Source of the DNA: Phallus indusiatus
Taxonomy: Eukaryota > Basidiomycota > Agaricomycetes > Phallales > Phallaceae
Direction of reading: 5' to 3'
Assembly (NCBI GenBank): GCA_027605045.1
Contig: JAQFWX010000057.1
Coordinates: 124,001 to 188,000 of the forward strand
Length of the DNA stretch: 64,000 bases
Part shown: positions 26,694-39,658 of the stretch, piece by piece
Numbering within the stretch: position 1 is the first letter of the stretch
Layout: every line of letters begins with the position of its first letter
Made by a program: the position numbers and the translations under genes
Notes under the pieces: generated by a model
Seen by the model: only the letters and a program-made list of their open reading frames with translations
Database searches by the model: none
Told to the model about the DNA's origin: nothing

Positions 26694-27291
26694 GGAACTT
26701 GCCAGCGTGATGATATTCACGGCGTGCGTACTCGGGGAAGGGTATATATGTAAAGCTCAAAATAGAACAAATGTAACATGGAGAAAAGATAGACATGAAG
26801 AGATATTGTATGTTATCACCAACATCCACTTTTACTGTGCCGCATCAACTTCACGTCAAATTTGAACACATGGACCTAGGCCTTCAGTTTCATTGTCCAC
26901 AAATATCGCAATGAACTTGGCTCATTTGATTTTGAATCGGAAGCACATCAGCGCCAGAACTTCCTTGGCTTTTGATAAGTTCATGATATCATCGACGTGT
27001 CTGTAGCTGAAATTTGATTTTTACGAAAAGAATAATAATATGTTCCTCTGAGACACTGTTGACGGAATTATCTGACGTTGTAGGGACTTTGAAGAAAAAC
27101 ACTATACGATTAGTAATGTCCATTACTAATTTTCGGAATTTTTTGATCTCCGCAATCGGACTCCAAGTCAAGTTCCGAGACTCTCCAAGATGTGTATTCA
27201 GTTTGGCCGTTTCGGTGACTCGAATTCGGAATTATGGACTTGTATTTAACAGGGTGCATACTGGACGACAGACTCATCGAGTTTCCCTGAC
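26694..27291. other. Intergenic
   Basis: Promoter region of the downstream transporter and 3' region of the fucose synthase gene. Open frames at 26989-27295 overlap on both strands and show no domain. Confidence 0.5.
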
Positions 27292-28752
27292 ATGACTGAA
27301 GATTCGACCTTACTTGAGTCTGGTCTTTTGTTTACCGACACTCCCGGGTCAACACCGGAACGCGGCCGCGATGAACTTGCCACTGCTCCTCCAAAAACAA
27401 CGCAACAAATCTTCTCGCCGATAAAAACTCTGCGGGATGTTATCAAGTTAGTCTTCTATAGGACAATGTACGTTGTGACTGACTGACTGGACTTTATCCT
27501 CCGCAGAAACTTCCCTCCAGCATGGTTCGCCATCAACATGGGTACAGGCGTAGTCAGTATCATATTCCACAGCTATCCCTACGGAACACCTTCGAAAGCC
27601 ATGAACATAGTATCATTGATATTCTTCTTCATTGACCTTATTCTTTTCGTCCTTTTCTTGGCAATGAGCATCGCCCGATATACCCTCTTTCCTGGCTCAT
27701 GGACAGATATGCTTCGACATCCCGTGCAAAGTTTATATTTAGGCTGCTTTCCAATGGGCGCGGCGACATTAATAAACATAGGATTGGGTACCGTGGATCA
27801 GTATTTTGCCGTTGGAGGTGCAAAGTTTCTATATGCTCTTTGGGCCTTTTGGTGGCTTGATTCGTTAATCTCGTTTTTGTGTTGCTTTGGAGTCGTCTAC
27901 GTAATGTCAGGAAATCTCTCATATTTATTGTGTTATGCATCATCTAATACGTTATACAGGACTGTTCATCAACGGCATTCCATGTCCACGCTTACCGCTA
28001 TCTGGCTTCTTCCTATAGTGCCTGTTATTGTCGCAAGCACCACCGGACAGCTTTTGGCTTCGGCACTCGCAGTTCATTCTACCCCACATGCACGTCTTAC
28101 GATGGGTGTCTCGCTCCTCATGGTCGTCATTGGTCTCTCCCTCTCCTTTATGATCCTTACCCTTTATCTTCGTCGGCTTATCATCGAAGGTCTGCCTGAC
28201 GTGAATGCAATAATATCCTGCTTTCTTCCATTGGGACCATGCGGACAAGGAGGATACTCACTGCTAATTGCGGGTCTCAATGCTAAAACATTGTTACCTA
28301 ATGGAGAGGGGTACATTCTTGGAGATCCGTTAGCTGGGCAAGCTATTAGCTTTATCTGTTTCGCTGGAGCTTGGATACTTTGGACCATGGCTGTTTGGTG
28401 GCTTGGCTGTGCTCTTTGCGCTATTGTTCACAATTTAGCAAGAGGAGAACGCATGCCTTTTACACTGGGTTTCTGGGGCCTTGTCTTCCCAAACGTGGGT
28501 TGTTAAGCTAGCTTGAGCTCGGACTTATTCTGACATTTCAAACGGAAATAGGGTGTTACTGCCTTATTAACAATACAACTGGGTACCGCGATGGATGCAA
28601 ACTTCTTCCGTGTGCTTGGTGCTATTCACGGTGCTGCTGTAGTTCTCATGTGGGTGGTGCTCGTTGGCCCAACACTCATTCATGTTTGGGACCGAAGGAT
28701 CTTCGTTGCACCTGCACCGGTTTCTTCAAATCCAATGCCAGTAAAGGCATAA
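27292..28752 (+). CDS. SSU1: SSU1-type sulfite efflux / C4-dicarboxylate transporter (TDT family)
   Basis: Ten-helix plasma-membrane carrier of the tellurite-resistance/dicarboxylate transporter family; Ssu1 exports sulfite. A hydrophilic N-terminus (MTEDSTLLESGLLFTDTPGS) precedes the signature PPAWFAINMGTGVVSIIFH, then helices at MNIVSLIFFFIDLILFVLF, LYLGCFPMGAATLINIGLG, TAIWLLPIVPVIVASTTG, SLLMVVIGLSLSFMILTLY, FLPLGPCGQGGYSLLIAG, WILWTMAVWWLGCALCAIV and FTLGFWGLVFPNGVTALLT. The short tail ends at stop 28750-28752. Introns lie near 27447-27506, 27913-27961 and 28496-28552; the middle one has a GTCAGG donor. No lesion was seen. Malate transport (Mae1) is the main alternative; the PLGPCGQGGYS block favours Ssu1. 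Confidence 0.88.
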
Positions 28753-29148
28753 AAAACTTGATATACAATAATTAGTTATAAACTCAACAACATCATATTA
28801 GTAGATATAATACATTATTTTCTTCTGAGTCACGAAGAACTATGCAAGAACTATATATGTTCGCCAATGAGTGGTCGTGAGTTAGAACTCCGACGGATCA
28901 GCTTTCCGGGTTCGTGTAGGTTCGTATTTACTATTTTCATCTCTAGCAAGTGGATACTAATTTCCAAGTATATCTTTTATATTCCTGTTCGTTTTCATTT
29001 ACGATTTGTCCATGCTCAGACCCACACGTCTTATATGAAAATTTGGTTGAAACTATTCATTCCTCTGAGTCATCCTATTGCTCGCCGAGCGATCCGAATT
29101 CAATTTAACCCCAAATCGCACACTTGTATCACGCGCAACTTTACCACC
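28753..29148 (+). promoter_or_regulatory. Aminopeptidase upstream region with in-frame alternative starts
   Basis: The aminopeptidase frame stays open upstream of ATG 29149 to ATG 28867, with another ATG at 29035 opening MKIWLKLFIPLSHPIARRAI. That extension is basic and lacks acidic residues, as in a mitochondrial or membrane-targeting leader. ATG 29149 has the best context (ACCACCATGTCG). Confidence 0.5.
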
Positions 29149-32100
29149 ATGTCGAACGCTGCTGCAACTGACAACGATCCCTCGAAATTTAGACTTCCCA
29201 TTAATGTTGTGCCCAAGCATTATGAAGTACTCATAAAAACCGACCTGGAGGCTTCGAAATTTGAAGGAGTAACGTCAATTGAGTGAGAGGAATATGTTTG
29301 TTCTTAATCACCATTGTATTAATGACAATGCTTTCTTTGATAGGCTCGATGTTAAAGAGCCTACCTCTGCTATTACATTCAATTCATCCAACTTGTCCAT
29401 CGAGAACGTGCGTCTTGCTTATCCAAAGTCTGACATCAAAACAATCGATCTTGCAAATCTTTCATTTGATGAGAAAATGGAGAGGGCTACGGTTGCACTG
29501 CCCGAATCTCTCCTCCAAGGTTCCGCAGTCAAACTAATTATCAAGCATTCTAGAGATTTAACGGATGAATTGATGGGTTCGTGAATATCTTTGGACCGCT
29601 CATCTCTCGTTCAACTAATATCATCGATAAGGTTACTATTACTCGACATACAAAGACGAAGGAGAGGAAAAGCGTTACGCTTTAACGCAATTTGAAGTTC
29701 GCAATCCGCCCCTTTTTATTGTTCCGATTCCTTATAATAATCAAATCTAGGCTACTGCAGCTCGACGAGCATTTCCGTGCTGGGATGAACCCATGCTCAA
29801 AGCTACCTTTAAGATTTCAATGATCTCTAAGAACAACACAGTCAATCTGTCGAATATGCCTGTTGAATTTGAATCATCTGTTGCAGAGTCTGGGATTAGC
29901 ACAGAATTATTCCATGACCAGGATCACGCAGAGTGGAAATACACTCGATTTCAAGTCACACCTCTGGTAAGATCGAATGTCACTTGAATTTGTATATATT
30001 TATTGAGCTGTATGCGCTTAGATGTCCACGTATATCGTTGCATTTGCCAACGGTGAATTCAAGTATCGCGAGAGTTCATACACAAGTACCCTGAGCGGCA
30101 AAACGCGACCGCTGAGAGTATACGGTATTACCTTTTTCTCTTTGAGAGCTACTTCAAAATTACTTACGGGTTTTACTTAGCGACAAATGATATAATTGAC
30201 CAAGTGCAGGTATAAATATTCATTCTATTGCTAGCTGAAATTTCGCTGAAATTCAATTTTTTCCATTAGTTCGGGTTAGATGTCAAAGCCAAAGTTGTGC
30301 CACTCTACGAGAAAGCTTTTGAAATTGAATATGCTCTTCCCAAATTAGATACTCTTGTGGTATGTTATCGTTTTTGCTAAGATCATCATATGGCTAAAAG
30401 GTTACAGGTTCACGATTTCGATGCAGGTGCTATGGAGAATTGGGTACTTTCAAGTCATATTGGGATGTTTTCCTTATTCATTTTAACCAGGGTTTAATCA
30501 CCGGTCGAACTGACGCATTCCTTGTTGATCCAAAACGGGCCGATATCAGAAGCAAGCAAAGTATAGCAGAGACTCAAAGCCATGAAGTACATTTGTTGAC
30601 ATTGATTGTATAAATCGAGCTTAATCGTTTCAGGTTGCACATATGTGTACGTTGTTATTATTCTTTTGTGGTTGCAAACTTGAACGGAACCTGCAGGGTT
30701 TGGTAATATCACTACAATGAAATGGTGGGATAACCTATGGCTGAATGAAGGTAAATGACTTCTCCATAGTATTCGTCATATTTACGTAAATCCAACAAAC
30801 CAACGCAAGGATTTGCCACACTCATGGGAGAGGTTATCATTCTTAATAAGTATGGATTTTTCTTTTTTCGCATTCGCCGGAAATGATTTATGTTGCCTAG
30901 GATGTTCCCTGAATGGAAGGTATACTCTAGCTTCTATAACGACCATACGAGCAGCGCTTTATCTCTCGATTCCTCCCCTTCTTCACATCCCGTGCAAGTC
31001 GACGTTCCGAATGCGGATGACATAGGACAGGTAAGCTACCAATTGGAATGTACGAGTGCGCTTGACGTTTATATTCGGACCAGATATTTGATGATCTTTC
31101 ATATTCCAAAGCTGCATCCAGTACGCGTCTGCGATGACAAGCATTATTATCGTTTGTTTGATTTTGAATCTAGTCCTTCGCATGCTCTCGGTTTACACCG
31201 GGGAAGAGAAATTCCTGAAGGGCGTGTCGCTTTACTTGAAAGCTCATTTATATGAAAATACAGTAGAAGACGATTTATGGTTTGGTATTCAGCAAGCTAC
31301 GAGTCAGTCAAAGTATCTTTTTGTGTCGCTTTTCCGAGATGCTGAAATATTGATGCGATTAGATTTGGACATACCTACGTTGATGACGAATTGGATTTCG
31401 AAGGCACGCTTTCGTCCTTTTACTTTGCCACATACCAAACTTACTAATGTTGCTTCAGACCGGACACCCTGTTCTAACCGTCGAGGAAACCGAGGATGGC
31501 ATTCACATTCGACAAGATCGCTACTTTAAAACAGGGGCAGCAAAAGAAGAAGATAATAAAACGATCTGGTATGTTAAAAACTTCAGGCGTGAGGTGAAAT
31601 AAACATGGGATTTTAGGCAGGTCCCATTGAATGCCTTGACAGTCACTCCTAATGGAGAGGCTTCAGTTGATAGACAAGCATTACTTACAACAAGAGAGAC
31701 AACCTATAAACTAGACACTAAGCAATTGTGGAAGCTTAATCAAGGTGCCACTGGATTCTGTACGTACATAATTCCGCCTGCTTTTTCCTGGAAGTAACAA
31801 TGACCACTTCAAAGATCGAGTTTTATATAGCCCAGAACACTTGGCAAAATTGGGAGAAGAAGCCTCTCGTGCGGGCTCAGTTCTTTCTTTGGAAGATCGT
31901 CTTAGTTTGATCTCTGATGCTATGGCGCTTGCCTCCTCTGGGCATGCCTCCACTAGCAGTGCTTTGACCTTTATCGATCGTCTCCGCGGAGAACCCGAGT
32001 GTAAGGATTCCTCTATTTTCATTGGCGAATTTGATTAATTTTCTGTCTTCAGATCTTGTGTGGCGTGCCATTCAAGGACGTTTGAACGAGTTAATATATA

Positions 32101-33277
32101 CATGGTGGGAGCAACCTGAAAGTGAGGATCTTGTTGCGTTCTTGAGGGTGAACACATATTTTATCAAAATTTCCAACGATACGAGAATTGAGTGAATTAT
32201 TAGACTCTTATTGTACCCGTCGTGCGCAAACTGGGATACGAATATCCAGAGGGCGAAGATACAGACACTCGAGAGTTACGAAACACCGCCATTTCTTGCG
32301 CAGTGAGAACCAACGCCGCTGAGTTCGTTTATTTTTTTTCCATATCAACAGAAAATATCACATTTCTCTCTTTTAGAGTTGTACACAAACTGAAACAATG
32401 GTTCGAAGTCTATCTGACCACAGGTTCGGATTCTCATATACCGCCTGACCTTTTGACGCCTGTATTTATCGCTGTGAGTTCGAAAAGCCAGCACCACACT
32501 CATATCTCGAGATTCACCAATTTTCCAGGCGACCAAATTCGGCGGAAGACGAGAATGGGCAAAATGCAAGCAAGCATACCTCAACCCTCCCACCCCGCGG
32601 ATTCAGTTATCTGCGGCAGCAGGAATTTGTGCTACCCGCAATGATGATTTAATTGAGGAGACGTTCAAGTTTGTGAAAACTGAAGCTGAAAGTCACGTAC
32701 GTGTTTTATTTTTCGCTATTTTGAGTCCGGTGCCGATTTTTTCGACGAACAATCTCAGAATTTATTCCGATTCTTCTCTTTAATGGGCAGTAATACGAAG
32801 TTCGGAAGAGTGAGTCCTGTACTGCAAGACTTTAGAAAACGTCAATCAATGACTATCTATGGAATTTAGAGAACGTTTTCCTTCCTAAAAGAAAATTACG
32901 ATGACGTGAGCAACATCGACGTTTTTTGTTTCCAGACGCGAATTGAATAATACTAGTTCTATAAAAGACTTGAGGGAACATACCAATTCGGTGATATTGT
33001 CAAGGCCATAGCTATACTGCTGTCCACCAAGAAGGACGCCGAAGATTTCCAGGACTTTTTCAAAGATAAAGACACCTCCAAAATTAGCTATGCATATAGT
33101 CAAGCTTTGGATGACATATATGCCAAGTCGGCATGGTTGGAGGTGCGTGAATGCAATTGATTATCTTTGCTGACGACATGAATATGTAATTGTTCCATCA
33201 TTTAGAGGTCGAAGGGTGATGTTAGTGCTTGGGTAGAAGAGTGGAAAAAGAATAACAAGGTTGAAGAAGGCGTGTAA
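29149..33277 (+). CDS. M1 family zinc aminopeptidase (Ape2/Aap1, puromycin-sensitive type)
   Basis: Cleaves N-terminal residues from peptides. The N-terminal beta domain begins [20 protein letters not shown]; the substrate-binding GAMENWG lies near 30430; the zinc site HEVAHMWFGN (HExxH) starts near 30582 and is split by an intron; the third ligand is the Glu of [14 protein letters not shown] about 20 residues on. Further blocks are [56 protein letters not shown] and, in the ERAP1-like C-terminal domain, [18 protein letters not shown] and KTEAESH. The stop is at 33275-33277 after [13 protein letters not shown]. About twenty introns were placed by eye and no catalytic residue is missing. Full length for the family. 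An N-terminal extension from ATG 29035 could target an organelle form. Cytosolic peptide turnover is the likely main role. Confidence 0.9.
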
Positions 33278-36200
33278 CAAACTGAAACCATTCAAAGATG
33301 TGTATAAACGTTCCTTACATAAAGTTAACAATTGGTTGTATTGTCTATTGTTTGTTAAGTATTTTTGTGCAAACAACAAAAGCTTTCACTGGCAGATTGC
33401 GTCTTCGATGTGTTGATCAAAGACAGGGAGATCGTTTGACCTTTTGTATTCACAATTGAGTACTGGAGCTTCCAAATAATACCGTGTATAATAATAATAT
33501 TCCGATTTGGTACCGACAAATCTTTGAACAGTTGATCAGGATATTGTATCTCTAATATTTTCTTGGTGTAGATGAAAATACATTCAACGACAATCAAAAT
33601 CGGAGATCCTAGATTCAGAGGAGCGTCGAGCGTCGAGCGCGGTGACGAATGAAGCTTTTCAGGAAGTCAGCATGAGCCGTTTTGTACTTGGTATTATTGA
33701 CACGGATCACAACGCCAAGCTTGTTGTAATGTATTTTTATATATACGCTCATCTTTACACATTCTGGATTCAATGGATTATGCAATGTAGAATATATGGT
33801 ACATCATCATACAATTCGAACGCGGAGCAACGTGGACTTCAGGAGGCAATCCGCTCAAGGACTTTGATCTTTGTCCCGGCTGTTGCTATTACTCCGCCCG
33901 TGCCGCCGTGCCATATGGTACCATCTCGAACATGGGCTCAAAACGAGCAATTATAGACAATATATGTGCATTATTTCGCCGATAAATTAATGATCTGGTT
34001 TCTTCAGGTATTGACGTGGCAAGAAAGTTCTGAATCTCCCGTGCATGCTGGCAGAGAAATGCGAAGACGAGGAGGGATTAGGAAAGGCTCGAAAAACGTT
34101 CCGTCTCATCGATTCATCAACAAGTTCAATTCCAAGCGAAGGAACCCGTCATGGTCTATGCATATACGTATCTCCCACAGCGGACCGTAACAACGCAAGC
34201 GAAATGAAGGGGCTAGAATCCCCCACCGAGTATACGTAACAACGTCCAATCGATTGTCATACATTTCAAAAATGCAAACGTTTGAATTGATAAACGTCCG
34301 AGAGACAGAAGAAAACTGATAGCGGAGAATATACGACCGTAATAGAGCGATAAAAAAAAGACGGGGAAAAATGATGAGACGGAGAGATTAGACAATAGTG
34401 AGGACTGTAAAAGAAAAAGAAAAAGGAAGAAAACGATATGTAACAGAACTTATTTGATGTGCGTATGTATGGGTTTAATAATACAAAGACTTGGGCAAAG
34501 AAAAAGAGATAGAGGAAGAGAGAAGAAATAATTGAAGGATCAGGAACAAAAAAACAAATGTATATAGAGTTTTTAAAGTGCGTAAGGAAAAGTAAAATAG
34601 TAAAACCAGAGACATGGAGAAAATCGAAAAAAGAATAGGTCGAACGGAGACAAGAAGATATGAAATAAAGAGAAAAATAAACCGGGAGAGGGAGAAGTGG
34701 AAGGATAAGTCTAGTTGTGGAGGGATCGGGAAAAAGGGTAAAGAATGCCGTCTGCCATACCGTCCTATTATATTACTGTATACTGCGTCGCATCGTATCA
34801 CACCAGGCGGAAAGGGAAGCCAACAAACCAAATACCAAACGGGCGACGGAATCGACAATGAAGCTCGAAAACGAGAGCGCTCCCATTAAGTTTTTTTTTT
34901 GTGCATCTTCTAAATAAACAACCCAGGAATTGAAAAAGGAAGAGGTTTTCGGATTCGAGCCCAAGAAGAGTTAAGAAAAAGAAGAGAAAAGGTTTTTTGT
35001 TATGGTACGAAGGAAAATCACCACCACGATCGCTTTGCTATCAAGAAATGAGAAGAGAAAGTAAAAAAAAAAAGGGGGAACGGTAACAGCAAGTGTGATA
35101 GCAAAAGAAATTAATAGACGGGTCAGATGGACAGGGGAGGGGTGGCGGTAGGGATACGAGCCGTCAAAGCCAACGAAACGTCGGAAAGGAATAGCCAATC
35201 CAAGCCGAGGTAGGGTGGGGAGCAAACGGCGGCGAAATGGTTGGATGTGATTTGGCACCCACGCGAAGGAATCCGATGATGGTCGAGGCTCTGACCCGCA
35301 GCCGGAACGACGTCCAACACGAAACACGATCACCGAAAGAAAAGAAGACAGGGGAACGAGAAGAGGGAAGGAGGGGGGGAAAGGGGAGGGAGGGAAGGAA
35401 CAAAAGAAGAAAAACGGCCAAATACACCACCATCATCCATCAATCCATTGATTTGATACAAGAAGAGTGAAGAGAAGCAATGTTTTAATGATCCCGCCAC
35501 ACTGGTTTTGTTTTGATTGTTTTCACGGCTGGCTCTTTTTTTGTGTTTGAATATAACAATAAGATGGAGATGTATAAGCGTCGAGCCGTCGTTTGTTGGT
35601 TGGTCCCGTATAGAGGAGTATTAAACCGACCGGGTGAAAGACAGAGCAGAGTACCAGCAGCATCAATAAGACGATAGTTGAGAGGAGATAGGCGATGGAT
35701 GAGAGAGAGAAGCCTCTTCTAATACATTAAGAGGCGTAAAAAAAAGACGAGAAGAGAGTGAGACAACAGGTGAGAAGAAAACGTCGGTCGTTGATGTTGC
35801 AATGCAAAATAGATGAAATTGGTGACGATTAGTGTGGGTGAGTGAGTGAGAGTGAGAGGCTGATAAAGAGACAGTGGGATATTGCAAGGATGTCAGAGAA
35901 GAATGGAGGCGAGGAAGGAACGTTCATGTTGTGTATGTAGTAGTAGGCCTTGTGAGCACGGGAAAAGTCAGGGAGGCATGATTTTGAGAGGGAGTGTATA
36001 GTATGGGTGGATGAATGGATGGCCCTTCCTTTTTCGTCGGCGTGGTCAACGAACAAGGAAAAGTATGGGGATGGGTGGATGCGCGAGATGAAACAGAGAA
36101 CGAAAGAAATTGAGTAATACAATAGATAGAAAAAGAGGAACCCGAGACAAGCGAGAATGACGAGATAGACAGACAGAGAGGCGGACAAAATACTACGATA

Positions 36201-36447
36201 GGGACAAATACTCCAGACCGCGACGGTGGGGTGTCGTTGTATAGGAGAGTGAAAGCAGCACTAGGGAGAAAAAGAAAAGTGTCGTGATGTAAGGACGTAT
36301 ACGTGCTAGTCAATAGTGACCAGTGACCAGTAACCGAGGACGAGAAATGAGAATGAGAGAGGAAAAGAAAACAGTTCCGGAAGAAGAGAAATAAAACCAG
36401 GGTAGAAGACGATACAACCAGGTCGAAGACAAAAAGAAGAAAGTCCT
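33278..36447. other. 3.2-kb gene-poor, purine-biased stretch
   Basis: No gene with a recognisable domain. From about 34370 to 36430 the plus strand is strongly rich in A and G (GAGAGA, AAGAAA and GGGGAA runs). Open frames on the minus strand there are chance products of low-complexity C/T sequence (many Ser, Leu, Phe, Pro). The stretch lies downstream of both convergent neighbours and may include a long 3' UTR of the ankyrin-CCCH gene, which would be C/T-rich in its mRNA. Confidence 0.55.
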
Positions 36448-39400
36448 CTATACAGCAACCTTCACCTCAGGCACTATCTCTTTCTCTTTAACAGCAATAT
36501 CTTTCTCCCTGGCTTTAAGATTATCCTTCTCTTTTCCTTTCTCCTTTTCAGCACCCACACCCGCACCCGAAGGTGGTGGGGCCTTGCCCCATGCTCCCAA
36601 ATGACTATGATTACTCGCCGTACCCTCTTTCACAACCTGAGCAGCTGTAAGTCTAACAGCACCACCGTTCACAAGTGACGTGCTCCAACCATTCGCAACG
36701 CCATGTCCCGTCGTCGTAGCTGTTGCTGGCGTCGTTGCCGTTGTCGATGTCGCCGTCGTTGTGGACGCATTAATCGTTGTTGAAGCGATTGATGTTTTTG
36801 TAATAGAAGCAGCAGTACTCGCTATAACCGCACCACTTCCCGCATTAGAGGTGCCACTCGAAACTGGATGTATGGGCGTCGTGCGGCCAGTCGCGGACGT
36901 AGCGGCCGAAGAACTAGCACCGTTCGTGCTACTTCCACCACCCAAAACCGGAAAATCATCCGCAGTAGGGATACGTTGCTGCTGTTGATGGTGTTGTTGC
37001 TGTTGTCCTCCTCCGCCTCTCGGCGGCGAAGCAGACACCGAACGATGATGCAAATGTCCAGATCCCCCATATCCATGTCCATGCGTATGGGAATATCCGC
37101 CACCTCCATTATTATTATGTTTGCCTCTTCTTCCTCCACCATTACCATTATGCTGCTGTCTTCTACCAGGCCCAGAAGATTCTGCAGAATCCAACGTCAT
37201 AGCATTTAAAATCTCATCCACAGTAGCCGTCGACGACGTCGGACCCGTACCACCATTCCCATTCGTCGTAGTACCCGCGCCGCCGATGCCAGCACCGACT
37301 GCAACAGGAGATTGCGCGTCCACACCGTCTATACTGTGATTGTTATTGTTGTGGTTGTTGTTGTTCACACCATTAGTAAGACCACTCAGAGTTGAAGAAT
37401 GACCATTCGGATAATTTGACCGACGGAACGAAAGAGATTGTGAATGTCGATGTCCTGAGATCGACCCGTTTGGCGAAAGAGGTGATGTTATACTTCCATT
37501 AGCATCAGGAAGAACATGCGAGAAACGGCACTCATCGCTAAAAAAGATAAAAAAAAAATCGGAAGCCGAAACATAAAAGAATGAAAAAGGCAACCCACCC
37601 ATTACGACATTTTCCATTCGGGAAGAACAAGCATAATAGCGCTTTTTTGGATGAATGCGGTCCTCCATGGTGATAATGACCATTCGGACCATTATTAAAA
37701 CGATCACCTCTATCACGATCTCTATCTCTCTCCCTATCTCTACCTTCTCCTCTATCTCTCTCTCTATTCTCCCTTTCTCTATCTCTGTCGCCTCTAAACG
37801 CAGCACTAGCCCGACGACCACCTCTACCCGGACCACCACTCGCTCCGCCACCACCGCGCGATCCGAATGGTGCTCCAGGCGCACCACCACCACCAAGTGG
37901 ACCAGATGGCGCTGGAACAGCCGAACCTGCAACAACAGGCACGGAATGAAGTGCAGGATGGGGAGGAGGAATAGCTGCACCAGGGTGCATATGTTGGTGG
38001 TGAATCCCAGCAGGATGAATCTGAGGCTGTTGTTGGTGATGATGATGTGGTGGGGGTGGAGGCGGCGGGGGAGGCGGTGGTATAGACCACGAAGGATGTG
38101 TCGGGTGCAGAGTTGGGTAAACGTGGGGAGGGGGAGGCGGGTAAGGCATCACATGCGGCTGCTGGCCCTGATTTTCGAGCAGAACTTGGCCCTGCGGTTG
38201 GGGTTGCTGCTGCTGTTGTTGTTCAAGATTGGTTTCTTGCGAAACAGCGGGAGGTGGTGGAGGAGGAGGGGGAACTAGATGTTGATGAGGATGATGGGGG
38301 TGGAGAGGTATGGCTGGTTGAGGTTGGGATAGATGGTGAGCTGCTGGTGGCGGGTAATAGTGATGTGCTAAAGCCGGTGGTGGTGGCGGAGGAGGATGCA
38401 TTTGTGAACCGTCTTGCGAGTGCGTAGGAGGCGGAGGGTGCATTGGAGGGTACATATAAACCATTCCAGGATGCGGGTACGATGCTGGAGACGTCGGAGA
38501 TCTAACATGGTCTGGTCCGCCTTCCGCGACGATGACGCCACCAGTGACAGAAGTCACTTTCGCCCCCGACTCACTACCAGATGCTGATATGCTATTTTCT
38601 AGTTGCACATCAGTAGGGGTAGGTGCGACGGCGGCGGTAGCAGCAGCATTTTGAGAGATGTCGATGCCGTTTTGATCAGGAGAGGAGGAGGATAGCTGCT
38701 GAGAGGCTAGAGACTGATCAGCAGGATCAACTGGCGCTGATGGGTTGGTTCCTGGGGCAACTGCTGGTGTGCCTTGGAGCGGGTAAGCAAGTGGTGGGTA
38801 ATACAGATGCGGGTAGTGAGCAGGAGGCGGGAGAGGGCCTTGGAAATAGGGCGTCGTTGGATGCAAAAAGACACACGATGAACCATATCGGCAGGCGGGA
38901 AAGTACCTTGATAGTGACAAGATATGTGAGATGAGGAAAAAAGAAAACAAAAACAAGGGGAAGAGCGCGTGTGGCCACGTACCGGCAAGGGATATTCCGA
39001 GCGATTTCAGGGGGAGGAAGACTAGGGTGGGACTGTTGATTTGCAGTTGTGTTGGAAGAGGGACTGGTAGGATTGACCATGGTGGTCGCGGTCGTGTTGG
39101 TAGAGTTGGAATCTGCAGGATCGGACTGGTGATCTTCCTGACGAGAGGGTGGGTGCTGGGGTTGGTGATGAGGAAGGTACCATGATGAGTCTTGGACGTA
39201 TGGATAATAGGGAGGGTAGGGATAGTACTGGGGGTGCATTGGGGGTTGAGAATAGGGAGATATTTCGCCCCGCGACACAGCTAGCAACTGTAGGATGTAT
39301 GGATCCGTGGAGTAGGTCTCAGGCCGTCCCTGTGCAGAGGCGTTGTTGGGATTAGCACCTCTGTTCAATAGTGCTTGGACAATTGTTGAATGTCCTCCTT

Positions 39401-39658
39401 TTACAGCCAGAATAAGAGGTGTAACACCACTATGGTCTAGAAGGAAACAATATAAGAAATGTTAGACAAGAACGAAAAAAAAAATTGAGAGAGGAATGCC
39501 TCGTCAGCAGAACTGTGCAACGAGCAGGTAAAAGAAAAAAAGGGAAGAAAAAGGCAAGACCGACCTTTAAATTCGATATCTTGTGAAGGATCAGCCAATA
39601 ATTCGTCGACTCGTGCAGCATCTCCCTCCTGACACGCTTTCCATAACAACGAAACCAT
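36448..39658 (-). CDS. Ankyrin-repeat and CCCH zinc-finger protein, low complexity
   Basis: Start MVSLLWKACQEGDAARVDELLADPSQDIEF opens an ankyrin repeat; a second follows (SGVTPLILAVKGGHSTIVQALLNRGANPN). The first zinc finger, split by an intron near 38900-38985, is CRYFPACRYGSSCVFLH (C-x5-C-x5-C-x3-H); the second, split by an intron near 37539-37600, is CLFFPNGKCRNGDECRFSH (C-x8-C-x5-C-x3-H). Long Pro/His-rich runs (PPPPPPPP, HHHH), Gln-rich, Arg-Asp/Glu and Asn- or Thr-rich segments surround them, and the end is Lys/Glu-rich (KEKEIVPEVKVAV, stop 36448). Such proteins bind RNA; this one probably acts in mRNA control and, given its low complexity, could join granules (inference). Four or five exons join in frame. 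Opposite-strand frames over this gene are repeats read backwards. Confidence 0.85.

Noticed and set aside
34475..36313. Several minus-strand frames rich in Ser, Phe, Leu and Pro
   Set aside because: They arise from low-complexity C/T sequence that lacks stops; no domain, no exon structure.
37655..38278. Long plus-strand frame of 207 codons over the ankyrin-CCCH gene
   Set aside because: Arg/Ser/Thr/Trp repeats are the reverse reading of the Pro/His/Arg-Asp-rich coding sequence on the minus strand.
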